57,447 nucleotides of DNA from an uncultured candidate division WPS-2 bacterium (GCA_937927945.1 CALEYW010000060.1:1-57447); one strand, 5' to 3'. Counted from the stretch's first letter, positions 24,573-33,320 are shown. The notes: generated by a model from the sequence alone, not told the origin. A program made the numbers and translations.

Positions 24573-26165
24573 TCACGCGTGCACCGCGCCGGCGATGCGT
24601 TCCGCGGCGAGCGCCCGCACAACGCTCTTGGCGATCTTGTTGGTTGCGGTCATGGGGAGCGCCTCGACGATCAGCAGGTGTTCCGGCCACTTGTACTTCG
24701 CAATGCCGCGCGCGTCGAGATGCGCGGCGACGTCGTTCAGGGTCAGCGTCGCGCCGGGCTGCAGTTCGGCCACGAGGCACGCGCGCTCGCCCAAGCGCGC
24801 GTCCGGGACCGCAACGACGGCGCAGAGCCGGATCGCCGGCAATCCGTGGAGCGACGCTTCGAGTTCCGCCGCACCGATCTTGTAGCCGCCGCGGTTGACT
24901 AGGTCTTTTTCGCGCCCATGGTAGGAGACGGTCCCCGCCGCGTCGCGCGCGGCGAGATCGCCGCTGCGCAACCATCCGTCGGCCGTTACCGCGCTCGCGG
25001 TCGTCTCCGGGTCGGCGTAGTAGCCGCGGAACATGTCGGCGCGGCGATACCAGAGTTCGCCGACCTCGTCGGGCGCGGCTTCGCTGCCGTCGGCGCGCGC
25101 GATCCGCACTTCGGCGCCGGCGATCGGCGTGCCGAGCACTGACGCCGATGCGGTCAGATCGCGGCCGTAGGTGGTGATCCCGCCGCCCACTTCGCTCATC
25201 CCCCAGTGCACCGTGACGTCGGCACCCAGCGCCGCGCGCACGTCGCGCACGAATTCCGCCCCGACGGCCGCGCCGGCGGTGCGCACTTCGCGCAGGCGCA
25301 ACGCGTACGTGTGCGATTTCGCCGATGCGATGAGGTCGATCAACTGCGCCGGCACCGCCCACGCGCGGGTCGCACTCTCGGCTTCGGCGAGCGCGAGAAA
25401 AGCGGGCGCGTCGAACTTGCGCAGAGCGACGAGCGTCGCGCCGGCGACGAGCGAGAGGTGCAGGCCCAAGAGGCCGAACAGGTGGGTGAACCCGCTGCCC
25501 ACGATCGTGACGTCGTCGCCTCTCACGCCCGCTTCGTCGACGAACGCGCGCGCGTTCGAGAGCAGCCCGTCGTGCGCGTGCATGCACAGCTTGGGTTTGA
25601 GCGATTCGGTGCCGCTGGTCGGCACGACGCAGAACGGGTCCTCCGGGTCGATCGTGCGCGGCCGTTCGCGCGCAGCGCCAGCGCGGCCGTCGACGGTGAA
25701 CATCGCGTCGTCGAGATCGGCGGCGACGATCGTGCGCAAGGCCGGCAGGCTGCGGCGAATCGCCGCGAACTCGGCGTTGCCGTCGTGCTCGTGCACGTAT
25801 GCGACGGCTGCGGTCGCGGCGAGGAATTGGCGCAGCTCGGCCCCGCGATACGGCATGTGCAGCGGAAGCGTGACCGCGCCGGCTTCGGCGATCGCCAGGT
25901 GCGCGATCGCGTACGCGGCGCTGTTGGGCAGGTGCAGCCCAACCACGTCGCCCGCGCCGATCCCCGCCTGCTCGAGGACGCGCGCGACCGCGTCGACGCG
26001 GCCGGCGACCTCGCGCCACGTCAGCCGCAGCCTGCGGTCCACGTACGCCGTGGCCGTGGGGGCGCGGCCGGCCGTCGCCGCGAGGACGCCGCGCGACGTG
26101 AGCCCGCCCAGCACGGCGGGATCGCACCCAACGCGGTTTCCGACGAGGTAGTGACTGCGGTCCAT
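24573..26165 (-). CDS. Acyl/aryl-CoA ligase (AMP-forming)
   Basis: The protein is 530 residues and an ANL-superfamily adenylating enzyme. Motifs in order: VVPTSGTESLKPK (A3-like phosphate loop), WGMSEVGGGITTYG (A5), GELWYRRADMFRGYY, DGWLRSGDLA (A7), GREKDLVNRGGYKI (A8), and the A10 lysine in TNKIAKS. It activates a carboxylic acid to its CoA thioester. With a PaaA-like oxygenase and an SDR downstream, an aromatic acid is the likely substrate. It is the first gene of the operon, behind a good sigma-70-type promoter and divergent from a MarR gene. The next gene is separated by the IS110 insertion. Confidence 0.88.
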   Translation of the reverse strand: MDRSHYLVGNRVGCDPAVLGGLTSRGVLAATAGRAPTATAYVDRRLRLTWREVAGRVDAVARVLEQAGIGAGDVVGLHLPNSAAYAIAHLAIAEAGAVTLPLHMPYRGAELRQFLAATAAVAYVHEHDGNAEFAAIRRSLPALRTIVAADLDDAMFTVDGRAGAARERPRTIDPEDPFCVVPTSGTESLKPKLCMHAHDGLLSNARAFVDEAGVRGDDVTIVGSGFTHLFGLLGLHLSLVAGATLVALRKFDAPAFLALAEAESATRAWAVPAQLIDLIASAKSHTYALRLREVRTAGAAVGAEFVRDVRAALGADVTVHWGMSEVGGGITTYGRDLTASASVLGTPIAGAEVRIARADGSEAAPDEVGELWYRRADMFRGYYADPETTASAVTADGWLRSGDLAARDAAGTVSYHGREKDLVNRGGYKIGAAELEASLHGLPAIRLCAVVAVPDARLGERACLVAELQPGATLTLNDVAAHLDARGIAKYKWPEHLLIVEALPMTATNKIAKSVVRALAAERIAGAVHA

Positions 26166-26210
26166 GGGCGGTGAGCACTTCTCCGGATGGGTCGGGGAGG
26201 CGTGCTCGCA

Positions 26211-26239
26211 ACGATAGCGGAATGTTGTTGTCGTGTCAA
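26211..26239 (-). promoter_or_regulatory. Sigma-70-type promoter of the acyl-CoA ligase operon
   Basis: On the minus strand TTGACA (26239-26234) and TATCGT (26216-26211) are separated by 17 bases, close to the consensus layout. Transcription would begin about 40 bases before the ligase ATG at 26165. The -35 box lies only 17 bases from the divergent MarR start codon, so MarR bound at its own promoter could shut both. Confidence 0.65.
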
Positions 26240-26255
26240 ATAATAGGCGAGGTCA

Positions 26256-26684
26256 ATGAAATCTCGCCTCGACCGGCTGCTCGGGTACCACCTGCGGCGG
26301 GCTCAGGTCCGCGCGTTCGGCGCGTTCGCCCAGCAACTGGCCGGTACCGGGCTGACCCCGATGCTCTACGGCGTCCTGGCGACCGTCGAGGCCGTCCCCG
26401 GCATCGGGCAAGGGGAGATCGCCGACGCCCTCGGCGCCGACCGCTCGACGATGGTGCGGCTGGTCGACCAGCTCGAACGGCGCGAGTTGCTTCGGCGCGA
26501 GACGCATCCCGACGATCGGCGCACGGTCGTGCCGACGCTGACGCCCGCCGGCCGGGCCCTGCTGGAAGAAGCGACGCCGCTCGTCCACGCCAGCGAACTC
26601 GGCTTCGCGGGCGCGCTCTCGGAGCCCGAACGGGAGCAATTGATCGAGTTGCTCCGCCGCCTGGTGGCGACTCCAGCCGAGTGA
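26256..26684 (+). CDS. MarR-family transcriptional regulator
   Basis: The protein is 142 residues. The winged helix is at residues 30-100: YGVLATVEAVPGIGQGEIAD, ALGADRSTMVRLVDQLERRE, and LLRRETHPDDRRTVVPTLTP (wing). Helical ends form the dimer. MarR proteins next to aromatic-acid CoA ligases commonly repress the ligase and are released by the CoA ester. GAGG precedes the ATG. It is divergent from the ligase with 90 bases between starts, so it is the likely regulator of that operon. Confidence 0.92.
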   Translation: MKSRLDRLLGYHLRRAQVRAFGAFAQQLAGTGLTPMLYGVLATVEAVPGIGQGEIADALGADRSTMVRLVDQLERRELLRRETHPDDRRTVVPTLTPAGRALLEEATPLVHASELGFAGALSEPEREQLIELLRRLVATPAE

Positions 26685-26698
26685 GCTCCGCCGGCCGC

Positions 26699-27064
26699 CT
26701 AGGGCAGCGGGCGGAGCGTGACGCGCATGGCTCTGATCGGCCGCGGGCAGTGGGTCGGCGGCTCGTCGAGGTCGACGAACCGGCCGGCGGGATCCGCTTC
26801 GAGTACTCCGCTCACCTCGACCGAACCGTCCCCGGCGAACGAGAGATACCCGATCGTAGCGGCGCCGTCGTACACCCGGAACACGTTCGCCGGCGGGACG
26901 TTGGGTCGTTTGACGTTGCGCTGCACGCCGATCGACCGCCGGAGCGCGTCGACGAACGGCATCCCGTCGACGAGATGAACGCGGGCGACACGAATCTTTT
27001 TCGTGCACGCAGCCGCATCGAATCCCCCGCCGAGTGCGGCGGCCGCGATCAGCGCGTGGATCAT
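26699..27064 (-). CDS. Small exported protein of unknown function
   Basis: The protein is 121 residues. MIHALIAAAALGGGFDAAAC is a short possible signal sequence. The rest includes IGVQRNVKRPNVPPANVFRV, YDGAATIGYLSFAGDGSVEV and CPRPIRAMRVTLRPLP. No family is recognised. The ATG overlaps the stop of the upstream GNAT gene (ATGA), so it is coupled to the GNAT-TlpA run. It converges on marR with 14 bases between stops. Confidence 0.6.
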   Translation of the reverse strand: MIHALIAAAALGGGFDAAACTKKIRVARVHLVDGMPFVDALRRSIGVQRNVKRPNVPPANVFRVYDGAATIGYLSFAGDGSVEVSGVLEADPAGRFVDLDEPPTHCPRPIRAMRVTLRPLP

Positions 27065-27567
27065 CGCGCAGGTTCGATCGGCAAACGCATCACGATGACG
27101 TCGAGCGGGGCCCCGTCGGTGCGCGGGATCGCCCCGCGCTGGACTTGGACCTCGACGAACCCGGTCGACCGGTAGAGCGCGAGCGCCGGCGCGTTGTCGG
27201 GGAACACGCGCAGCCGCAGGCCCGCTTTGCCGTTTGCCCGCGCCCAGGCGGCGGCATTCTCGATCAGCGCGCGGCCGATGCCGCGCTTGCGATGCGACGC
27301 GGCGACGATCATGCCGAACTCCGGCTCGTCGTACGCGACGCCGTAGACCGTGAGATCGCCGACCATCGCGCGACCGTCGACCGCGCACCAGCCGACGATG
27401 CGGCGTCCGAGGATCTCGGTGCGCATCGCTTCGGCACGCGCCGTGAGATTGAAAGGCCATTCGGTGGCGATCCACCGGCCCTCGCGTGCGACTTCGGCGA
27501 GCAGCGCGACGGTGTCGTGCGCGTCTCGCGCGCCTTTGGGATGGATCCGCCAGGTTTGTTTCGCCAC
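27061..27567 (-). CDS. GNAT-family N-acetyltransferase
   Basis: The protein is 168 residues. The acetyl-CoA-binding motif is HRKRGIGRALIENAAAWARA (R-x2-G-x-G). It is followed by LRLRVFPDNAPALALYRSTG and FVEVQVQRG, the beta5/alpha4 region of GNAT enzymes. The N-terminal part (ATEWPFNLTARAEAMRTEIL) resembles ribosomal-protein or small-molecule acetyltransferases. GTG 27567 is taken as start because homology begins there and the upstream gene stops one base earlier; the open frame to 27675 lies over tlpA. The acceptor is unknown. Confidence 0.85.
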   Translation of the reverse strand: MAKQTWRIHPKGARDAHDTVALLAEVAREGRWIATEWPFNLTARAEAMRTEILGRRIVGWCAVDGRAMVGDLTVYGVAYDEPEFGMIVAASHRKRGIGRALIENAAAWARANGKAGLRLRVFPDNAPALALYRSTGFVEVQVQRGAIPRTDGAPLDVIVMRLPIEPAR

Positions 27568-27568
27568 A

Positions 27569-28120
27569 TCACTCGATTCCGAGTTTGGCGAGATACGACG
27601 GGAGCACGTCGATCGGATCGCCCGCCGCGTTGACCGCCAGGCCGTGCCAGACGAACCGCACCGTACCGTTGGCATCGACCAGAAAATCGGTCGGGATCTG
27701 ATACTTCGCCCCGGCCGCGATCTGCGCCGCGGGAGCGATCTGCGCGTCGAGCTGCTCGATCGGATAGATCGCTATCGAAAACGGAAACGCGTTGCCGGCG
27801 ATCGCCGCGCGGGCGGCCGAGGCTTCGTCGAGCACGTCGACGCCGACGAAGCGCACGCGATCGCCGAAACGCGCGAAGTCGTGGCGCACGAACGGGAAGG
27901 CGAGTTTGCACGGACCGCACCACGACGCGAAGAGGAACACGTACGTCGGGCGGCCGTGCAGGTCGGCGAAGGCCAGCGGCGAGCCGTCGCCTGTCGGCAG
28001 CGTCACGGCAGGCGTGCGCTTGCCGATCGCGTCGGCGAGATCGAAGATCGTCGCTGGGCGGTGGTGCGCGCCGAGCAGCGCGAGCGAGGCGAAGAGCGCA
28101 AACGTATGGAGACGGAGCAT
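27569..28120 (-). CDS. TlpA/ResA-like exported thioredoxin
   Basis: The protein is 183 residues. The signal peptide is MLRLHTFALFASLALLGA. The thioredoxin active site WCGPC has Cys68 and Cys71 in VFLFASWCGPCKLAFPFV. The cis-Pro loop is in YQIPTDFLVDANG. Such proteins reduce disulfides on exported apocytochromes or act generally in periplasmic thiol exchange. No cytochrome maturation genes are adjacent. A hairpin at 28124-28149 ends four bases before its ATG. Confidence 0.9.
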   Translation of the reverse strand: MLRLHTFALFASLALLGAHHRPATIFDLADAIGKRTPAVTLPTGDGSPLAFADLHGRPTYVFLFASWCGPCKLAFPFVRHDFARFGDRVRFVGVDVLDEASAARAAIAGNAFPFSIAIYPIEQLDAQIAPAAQIAAGAKYQIPTDFLVDANGTVRFVWHGLAVNAAGDPIDVLPSYLAKLGIE

Positions 28121-28123
28121 GAA

Positions 28124-28149
28124 GAGAGCCCGTCTTGCGACGGACTCTC
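28124..28149 (-). terminator. Hairpin at the DUF4382/tlpA boundary
   Basis: Arms GAGAGTCCGTC and GACGGGCTCTC (minus strand) with a GCAA loop and one mismatch. It is nearly the same hairpin as the pnp terminator at 29326-29349. It may terminate the lipoprotein transcript, although the tail (TTCATGCTCC) is poor in T. It may instead act on tlpA translation, because it abuts the start codon. Confidence 0.45.
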
Positions 28150-28185
28150 AGCGGGTTCCCTCTCTCGCAGCGCGGCGCGAGCGCG

Positions 28186-29112
28186 TCAGTCGGTGATGGC
28201 GATCCCCGAGGTCGTCGTCCCGACCGTCACGGTGACGGCGGTCCCCAGCGTCACCGATGCCGTTCCGTCGGCCCCCGTCGCGGTCTGGGCCGCCCCTGCC
28301 TGGCTGGTCCATTGGTTGTTGACGACGAGCGTATACGAGCCGGCCGGCAACGCGTTGATCTGGAAGTTTCCGCTCGCGTCGGTGACGCCGGAGTTCACGA
28401 CGGTGCCGCCGCTCTGTTCCGCGACCACCTGAGCGTTGGCGACGGCGGACCCGGCGTTGTTCTTGACGGTCCCGGCAACCGAGCCGGCGACGTTCTGGGC
28501 CGTCGCCACCAGGACGGGCTTCATCATGAACGCTCCGGCGCCGGTCTGGACGATCGACTCCGCCGCATTGAAGTCGATGACGTAGCCGTACAGGGCTCCG
28601 GCTGCCGCGACGAGGTTCACGTTGACCTTGATCCCGGAGGTCCCCGCGCCGTCGCCGGCGTCGATCGACGTCGCGTTGCCGAACCCGATCCCGCCGGTCG
28701 CGCTCGGGATCGTCAGCGGGGAAGTCGTTCCGTTGACGACGACGCTCGTGTTCGTCGCCGCCGACGTGTCGAGCACCAGGCGCAGCTGCTGGTACGTGCC
28801 CGGCGCGATCGATCCCGAACTCAGCGCGAGCGGCGCGGCCTGATAGTCGAGCAGATTGATCTGTTTCGACGGCGAGAACGTCGCGAGAACGAGCGGCGCG
28901 CCGCTGCCGAGCAATTCGACCTTGGAGATCGAAATGTTGACGGCGGTGACGGTTCCGCCGCTGCTGCGGAACGGTGAGTCGTAGAGCGACGTAGAGAGCG
29001 TCGAGTTCGACGATCCGGATGGTGTAAGCGAGGTGCCGGTGCCGCCGCCGCCGCAGCCGGCGAGCAACACGGCCGCAATGCCGAGCGATGTGTACGAGCG
29101 AAAATTGCGCAT
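28186..29112 (-). CDS. DUF4382-like lipoprotein with carboxypeptidase-regulatory-like domain
   Basis: The protein is 308 residues. It has a lipoprotein signal with lipobox LLAGC (Cys20) and then a Gly/Ser-rich linker. The central part (TSLYDSPF...VTAVNISISKVELLGSGA, INLLDYQAAPLALSSGSIAP, GTYQQLRLVLDTSAA) matches the DUF4382 pattern. The C-terminal ~90 residues (VAGTVKNNAGSAVANAQVVA, VTDASGNFQINALPAGSYTL) form a transthyretin-like carboxypeptidase-regulatory fold. It is probably tethered to the outer or cytoplasmic membrane and faces outward. TGAGG precedes ATG 29112. No ligand is known. Confidence 0.85.
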   Translation of the reverse strand: MRNFRSYTSLGIAAVLLAGCGGGGTGTSLTPSGSSNSTLSTSLYDSPFRSSGGTVTAVNISISKVELLGSGAPLVLATFSPSKQINLLDYQAAPLALSSGSIAPGTYQQLRLVLDTSAATNTSVVVNGTTSPLTIPSATGGIGFGNATSIDAGDGAGTSGIKVNVNLVAAAGALYGYVIDFNAAESIVQTGAGAFMMKPVLVATAQNVAGSVAGTVKNNAGSAVANAQVVAEQSGGTVVNSGVTDASGNFQINALPAGSYTLVVNNQWTSQAGAAQTATGADGTASVTLGTAVTVTVGTTTSGIAITD

Positions 29113-29319
29113 GAATAACCTCAATGGTGAATAAGTGCCTGGACGTTTGGTTACTACGCCTGCAACAAGGCGAATGGTCGCTTCCGGTTGCGCGATCGAC
29201 GAGCGTGTGACGCGACGCGCACAACGTTTAGGTCTTACCCAGGTTTGCCCGGGGACGATGGGCGAGAAACCGACGCTCAACTGCCGTCCGTTTCGCCTTT
29301 TTCACAGCGTGCGACGTAT

Positions 29320-29349
29320 CACAAAAGAGCCCGTCTTGCGACGGGCTCT
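29320..29349 (-). terminator. Intrinsic terminator of pnp
   Basis: A perfect 10-base stem AGAGCCCGTC / GACGGGCTCT with a GCAA loop is followed on the minus strand by TTTTGT. It lies about 30 bases past the pnp stop. The stem is repeated almost unchanged at 28124-28149. Confidence 0.85.
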
Positions 29350-29377
29350 CGTGTTGCTGCAGCGTGCAGGAAGTCGG

Positions 29378-31645
29378 TTATTCCGGCCGCGGACGCCGGC
29401 GCCGCGGGCGATCGCCGCCGCCGCCGGACTCGCCGCCGCCGCTCGGAGTGGACTCACGCCGCTGCGGCGCGCCGTTGCTGCGCGGTCTCGGCAGAGCCTG
29501 CTCATCGCCGCCGCCTTCACCGCCGCCGGCGCTCGCGCCGAGGACGGCCTTCCGGCTGAGGTTGATGCGGCCTTGCGAGTCGACTTCGATCACTTTGACC
29601 ATGATCTGATCGCCCGGCTTAACCACGTCCTCGACCCGCTCGACCCGATCGGGCGCGAGCTGCGAGATGTGGACGAGACCTTCCTTGCCCGGCAAGAACG
29701 CGACGAACGCGCCGAAGTTCATCAAACGGGTGACGGTGCCGAGATACGTCTCGCCGACCTTCACTTCTTTGGTGAGCGCTTCGACCATCTGCTTGGCCTT
29801 CTCGGCACCCGCAGCGTTCGGCCCCGCGATGAACACGCGGCCGTCGTTTTCGATGTCGATCTTGACGCCGGTGTCGGCGACGATCTTGTTGATGACCTTG
29901 CCGCCGGGGCCGATCACGTTCTTGATGAGATCCGGGCTGATCTGCAGCACGATCATCCGCGGTGCGAACTCGGAGAGTTCCTTGCGCGGTTCGGTGATCG
30001 TCTCTTTGAGCTTATCGATGATGAACAGGCGCGACTTCTTCGCTTCTTTGAGCGCTTCGCGCATGATGTCGATCGTGATCCCGGCGACCTTGATGTCCAT
30101 CTGGATCGCGGTGATGCCTTCGGTCGTTCCGGCGACCTTGAAGTCCATCTCGCCCAGCGCGTCTTCGAGGCCCTGGATGTCGGTGAGGATCGCGTAGTCC
30201 TTGCCCTTGAGGACGAGGCCCATCGCGACGCCCGCGACGTGTCCCTTGATCGGGACGCCGGCGTCGAGCAGCGCGAGCGTGGAACCGCAGACCGACGCCA
30301 TCGACGACGATCCGTTCGACTCGAGCACTTCGCTGATCAAGCGCAGCGTGTACGGGAAGTCCGCTTCATCCGGCAGCACCGGCACGAGCGCACGTTCCGC
30401 GAGCTGACCGTGGCCGATTTCGCGGCGGCCCGGCGCGCGCATCGGGCGCGTCTCGCCGACCGAGTACGGCGGGAAGTTGTAGTAGTGCATGTAGCGCTTG
30501 TTGGGGATTGCAAGGATTCCGTCCAGACGCTGCTCGTCCGAGATCGAACCGAGTGTAGCCGCGGTGAAGACCTGCGTCTGACCGCGGGTGAACACGCCCG
30601 AACCGTGCACGCGCGGTACGTAGTGGACCTTCGACCAGATCGGGCGAATGTCGCCCGGCTTGCGGCCGTCGGGACGAATCTTCTCGTCCACGACCATCGT
30701 GCGCAGCTCGTCCTCTTCCATCGCCTTGATGATCTTCTCGAACTCTTTGTTCTTCGGATCTTCGATCAAGGTTTGGACGGTGGCGTCGCCCTTTTTGGCG
30801 AGCTTCGCGAGCGCCGCTTCGCGCGAGAGTTTGTCGAACGCGGCTTCGCGCTCTTGCTTTTCGGTGACGCGCATCGCCTTGGCGACTTCCTTCTGGAAGT
30901 TCTTGCGCACCCAGGCGTCGAGCGTTGCGTCGGTCTTGAGCAGCGGGTACTCGCGCTTCGCCTTGCCGGCTTTCTTCGCCAGCTGGTCGATCGCTTTGAC
31001 GATCTTCTTGATCTCTTCGTGCGCGAAGGCGACCGCTTCGAGGAAGACTTCCTCGGAGATCTGGTTCGCGCCGCCTTCGACCATCATGACGGCATCGGAC
31101 GTGCCGGCGACGACGATCTCCATCCCGCCGGTCTCGTACTGTTCGAGCGTCGGGTTGGTGATGTAGGCGCCGTTCTCGTCGCGTCCGACGCGGACGGCGG
31201 CGACGTTCTTGTGGAACGGGATGTCGCTCACGGCGAGCGCTGCGCCGGCGGCGCAGACGGCGATCACGTCGGAATCGAGACCCGGATCGGTCGAGAGGAC
31301 CGTCGCGATGATCTGGACGTCGTTGCGGAAGCCGTCGGGAAACAAGGGACGGATGGGGCGATCGATCTGTCGAGCGGAGAGGACGCCGTGCTCCGACGGC
31401 CGGCCTTCACGCTTGATGTAGCCGCCTGGGATCTTGCCCGCGGCGTACATCTTCTCTTCGTAGTCGCAAGTGAGGGGGAAGAAGTCGATCCCCTCCCGCG
31501 GTTTCTCCGACGCCGTAGCGGCGCAGAGGACGACGATCTGATCGCCGTAGCGGACGAGAGCGGACCCGTTGGCTTGCTTCGCAAGCTCCCCCGTCTCAAT
31601 GACGAGCGTACGGCCACCGATCTCGAGCGAGACGGATTCTGGCAC
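29378..31645 (-). CDS. pnp: Polyribonucleotide nucleotidyltransferase
   Basis: The protein is 755 residues, full length. It has two RNase PH domains (about 10-145 and 320-465, the second containing IRPDGRKPGDIRPIWSKV and FPPYSVGETRPMRAPGRREI). An all-helical linker rich in KEVAKAMRVTEKQE lies between them. A KH domain has IKNVIGPGGKVINKIVADTG, and an S1 domain has GTVTRLMNFGAFVAFLPGKE. The tail is Gly/Arg-rich and ends RRRRPRPE, an RNA-binding or degradosome-like feature. GTG 31645 has AGGAG six bases upstream. PNPase degrades RNA 3'-to-5' by phosphorolysis. The usual rpsO neighbour is 1.7 kb away. Confidence 0.98.
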   Translation of the reverse strand: MPESVSLEIGGRTLVIETGELAKQANGSALVRYGDQIVVLCAATASEKPREGIDFFPLTCDYEEKMYAAGKIPGGYIKREGRPSEHGVLSARQIDRPIRPLFPDGFRNDVQIIATVLSTDPGLDSDVIAVCAAGAALAVSDIPFHKNVAAVRVGRDENGAYITNPTLEQYETGGMEIVVAGTSDAVMMVEGGANQISEEVFLEAVAFAHEEIKKIVKAIDQLAKKAGKAKREYPLLKTDATLDAWVRKNFQKEVAKAMRVTEKQEREAAFDKLSREAALAKLAKKGDATVQTLIEDPKNKEFEKIIKAMEEDELRTMVVDEKIRPDGRKPGDIRPIWSKVHYVPRVHGSGVFTRGQTQVFTAATLGSISDEQRLDGILAIPNKRYMHYYNFPPYSVGETRPMRAPGRREIGHGQLAERALVPVLPDEADFPYTLRLISEVLESNGSSSMASVCGSTLALLDAGVPIKGHVAGVAMGLVLKGKDYAILTDIQGLEDALGEMDFKVAGTTEGITAIQMDIKVAGITIDIMREALKEAKKSRLFIIDKLKETITEPRKELSEFAPRMIVLQISPDLIKNVIGPGGKVINKIVADTGVKIDIENDGRVFIAGPNAAGAEKAKQMVEALTKEVKVGETYLGTVTRLMNFGAFVAFLPGKEGLVHISQLAPDRVERVEDVVKPGDQIMVKVIEVDSQGRINLSRKAVLGASAGGGEGGGDEQALPRPRSNGAPQRRESTPSGGGESGGGGDRPRRRRPRPE

Positions 31646-31753
31646 TGATACTCCTAGTTCTTGTTCTTGTTCTGTTCGCTTACTTTTTCGTAAACGTGAC
31701 CGGGTTCGGCGCAAACGTACGCGCGGCCTGTGAAGGTCCTCCTAAGAGGAGCG

Positions 31754-32389
31754 CTAGCTTGTGCCGAGGGTCGTGCGAAAGGTCAGCGAGACCCTACGGG
31801 CCCGCTCCAGGACCTGACCGTCGATACGGTCGGTGAGCCGCGCCGTAATGCCATGCCGCCAGACATGCCGCGCCGGTCCGCGCAGCGCGACCAAACTACG
31901 CGGCGGAAGGGGGACGCCGACACGCTCACCGCCGCAGATGAAGTCCATCACGGTGGCAGAAGCGAGCGAAAGCGACGCGACGACCTCGCCAAAACACGAT
32001 TCCCGGTCTATGTGCGAAGCGATCCCCTGACCCGGGAGGTACTCGTTGACGATGACCTGATCCGGCGACGTCGCGAAGAATTTCGCTTCTACCAAGCGTT
32101 CACCGAGGACCCGCGCCCAAGCAGGCATCGGGCCGAGAAAATCCTCGCGGGACAGATCACGTTTCTGATAGTCGTATCGATATCCGTAGTGCTGCACCCG
32201 GCGTTTCAGGTCGTTAATCCATGGGCTTTCATCTATCAGATGCAGCAACCTGAGTTCTTCGGACTGGGAAACAAAATCGGGAACGACCTGGAGGCCAGGC
32301 ACCGCCTGGACGATGACAGGGTCAATCGCCACTTCACTGGGATTACCGTGTGGGGAGTCGCTGGCCGAAAGCAGGGACAACTGCTCCAT
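31754..32389 (-). CDS. AlkB-like Fe(II)/2-oxoglutarate dioxygenase
   Basis: The protein is 211 residues. The iron ligands are His126 and Asp128 in IASHIDRES and His179 in VWRHGI. The 2-oxoglutarate arginines lie in ARRVSLTFR, and the NEY motif is at 115-117. The segment QHYGYRYDYQKRDLSREDFL is typical of ALKBH8/AlkB-like proteins. These enzymes demethylate nucleic acids or, in some cases, hydroxylate tRNA bases. It follows a methyltransferase-like gene by 38 bases on the same strand. The pair lies between rpsO and pnp. Base composition appears less GC-rich than neighbours, suggesting acquisition. Confidence 0.88.
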   Translation of the reverse strand: MEQLSLLSASDSPHGNPSEVAIDPVIVQAVPGLQVVPDFVSQSEELRLLHLIDESPWINDLKRRVQHYGYRYDYQKRDLSREDFLGPMPAWARVLGERLVEAKFFATSPDQVIVNEYLPGQGIASHIDRESCFGEVVASLSLASATVMDFICGGERVGVPLPPRSLVALRGPARHVWRHGITARLTDRIDGQVLERARRVSLTFRTTLGTS

Positions 32390-32427
32390 GTCTAACCAGT
32401 ATAGATGCGCGGCGCTTCTATTGCAAC

Positions 32428-33234
32428 TTACATCTGGACGCGGACTTGATCGAATCGGAAATGAACGTTTCGATAGTCTTCGTTCTGACCGCTGTGTGGT
32501 CGCCGATCAATACCACCGTCCAGTCGAGCAAATGCTTGATCTTGTCTGAGAAACTGATCTTTGCCGGCAGCATAATAACCATTGCGTCGAAGTTCGTCGA
32601 GGAACGCATAAATATTACTACGATCGCCGCCGCTAACGTCCTGATATAAAAAGTAAGCCGGCAGATCCGGCCAATGACTCCGTACTCGCGCAACGCCGCG
32701 CGCAAGTCGTTCCGCGAAACCCGTGTCGACGTGGGGCTGACGCAATATGTAACTGCACGCAAAGATCAACGCATCGCAACCGTTGGACACAGGCTCGACC
32801 ACGTTTGGGCTTAGATCATCGATTTGCTCGAGCCAAACCTTATCTACGACGTCGAAGAGAGAGTTATCCTGAAGAAACTGGTCACCTATGTCACGCATCG
32901 GACCATATAACTCGACCCCAACGTAACCGAGTGATAGCGTTTGGTCGTGCCGCTCGATGGATCTCTGTGCTAAAGCCGCCGCGACCGTTGCTGGACCAGC
33001 TCCGACATCGATCACCAACGGAGCGATGTAGTCATCCGTGTGCCCGCGCGCAAGAATGCTCGAAAGCGACTCAAAATGCATGTATTGCCAGCACATGCAG
33101 TAGCAGAGTGCGGTACCCATCCGGTCGAAAGCGGCGCGAGCTCCGCCGCATACGGTATTCTGCCAAGCGGTTCGGTAAGCGGGGGTAGTGCGAACCGGCT
33201 CTACAACGATCTCGCGAAAGCTCTCAATAAACAC
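32428..33234 (-). CDS. SAM-dependent methyltransferase-like protein
   Basis: The protein is 268 residues. A Rossmann motif I appears as LVIDVGAGPATVAAAL near residues 73-88, followed by LGYVGVELYGPMRDIGDQF (motif II region) and CDALIFACSYILRQPHV. The N-terminal third (AYRTAWQNTVCGGARAAFDR, CYCMCWQYMHFESLSSI) has several cysteines. I do not recognise a named family; the SAM-binding fold is inferred from motif I. Codon use is more AT-rich than the surrounding genes. It is followed by alkB. GTG 33234 is the start and no clear Shine-Dalgarno is seen. Confidence 0.6.
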   Translation of the reverse strand: MFIESFREIVVEPVRTTPAYRTAWQNTVCGGARAAFDRMGTALCYCMCWQYMHFESLSSILARGHTDDYIAPLVIDVGAGPATVAAALAQRSIERHDQTLSLGYVGVELYGPMRDIGDQFLQDNSLFDVVDKVWLEQIDDLSPNVVEPVSNGCDALIFACSYILRQPHVDTGFAERLARGVARVRSHWPDLPAYFLYQDVSGGDRSNIYAFLDELRRNGYYAAGKDQFLRQDQAFARLDGGIDRRPHSGQNEDYRNVHFRFDQVRVQM

Positions 33235-33282
33235 CCTGCGCTTGAGCTGCTCTCCCGTTCGACCACAGTCCTGCAGCCGACA

Positions 33283-33320
33283 AGCGAAAAAGCCCGACAG
33301 GGTAAATCCCGTCGGGCTTT
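33283..33320 (-). terminator. Intrinsic terminator of rpsO
   Basis: The 10-base stem AAAGCCCGAC / GTCGGGCTTT has an inner GGG/CCC and, on the minus strand, a TTTTTCGC tail. It lies 20 bases after the rpsO stop, so the following methyltransferase gene needs its own promoter or readthrough. Confidence 0.85.

Noticed and set aside
23230..26211. 993-codon minus-strand open frame
   Set aside because: It runs antisense across the IS110 transposase and out of frame through the acyl-CoA ligase. It has the Arg/Ala-rich composition of a high-GC shadow, and the overlapping frames carry clear domain motifs.
29135..31648. 837-codon plus-strand open frame
   Set aside because: It is exactly antisense to pnp, which has every PNPase domain. 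The translation is an Asp/Arg/Val-rich shadow with no recognisable motif.
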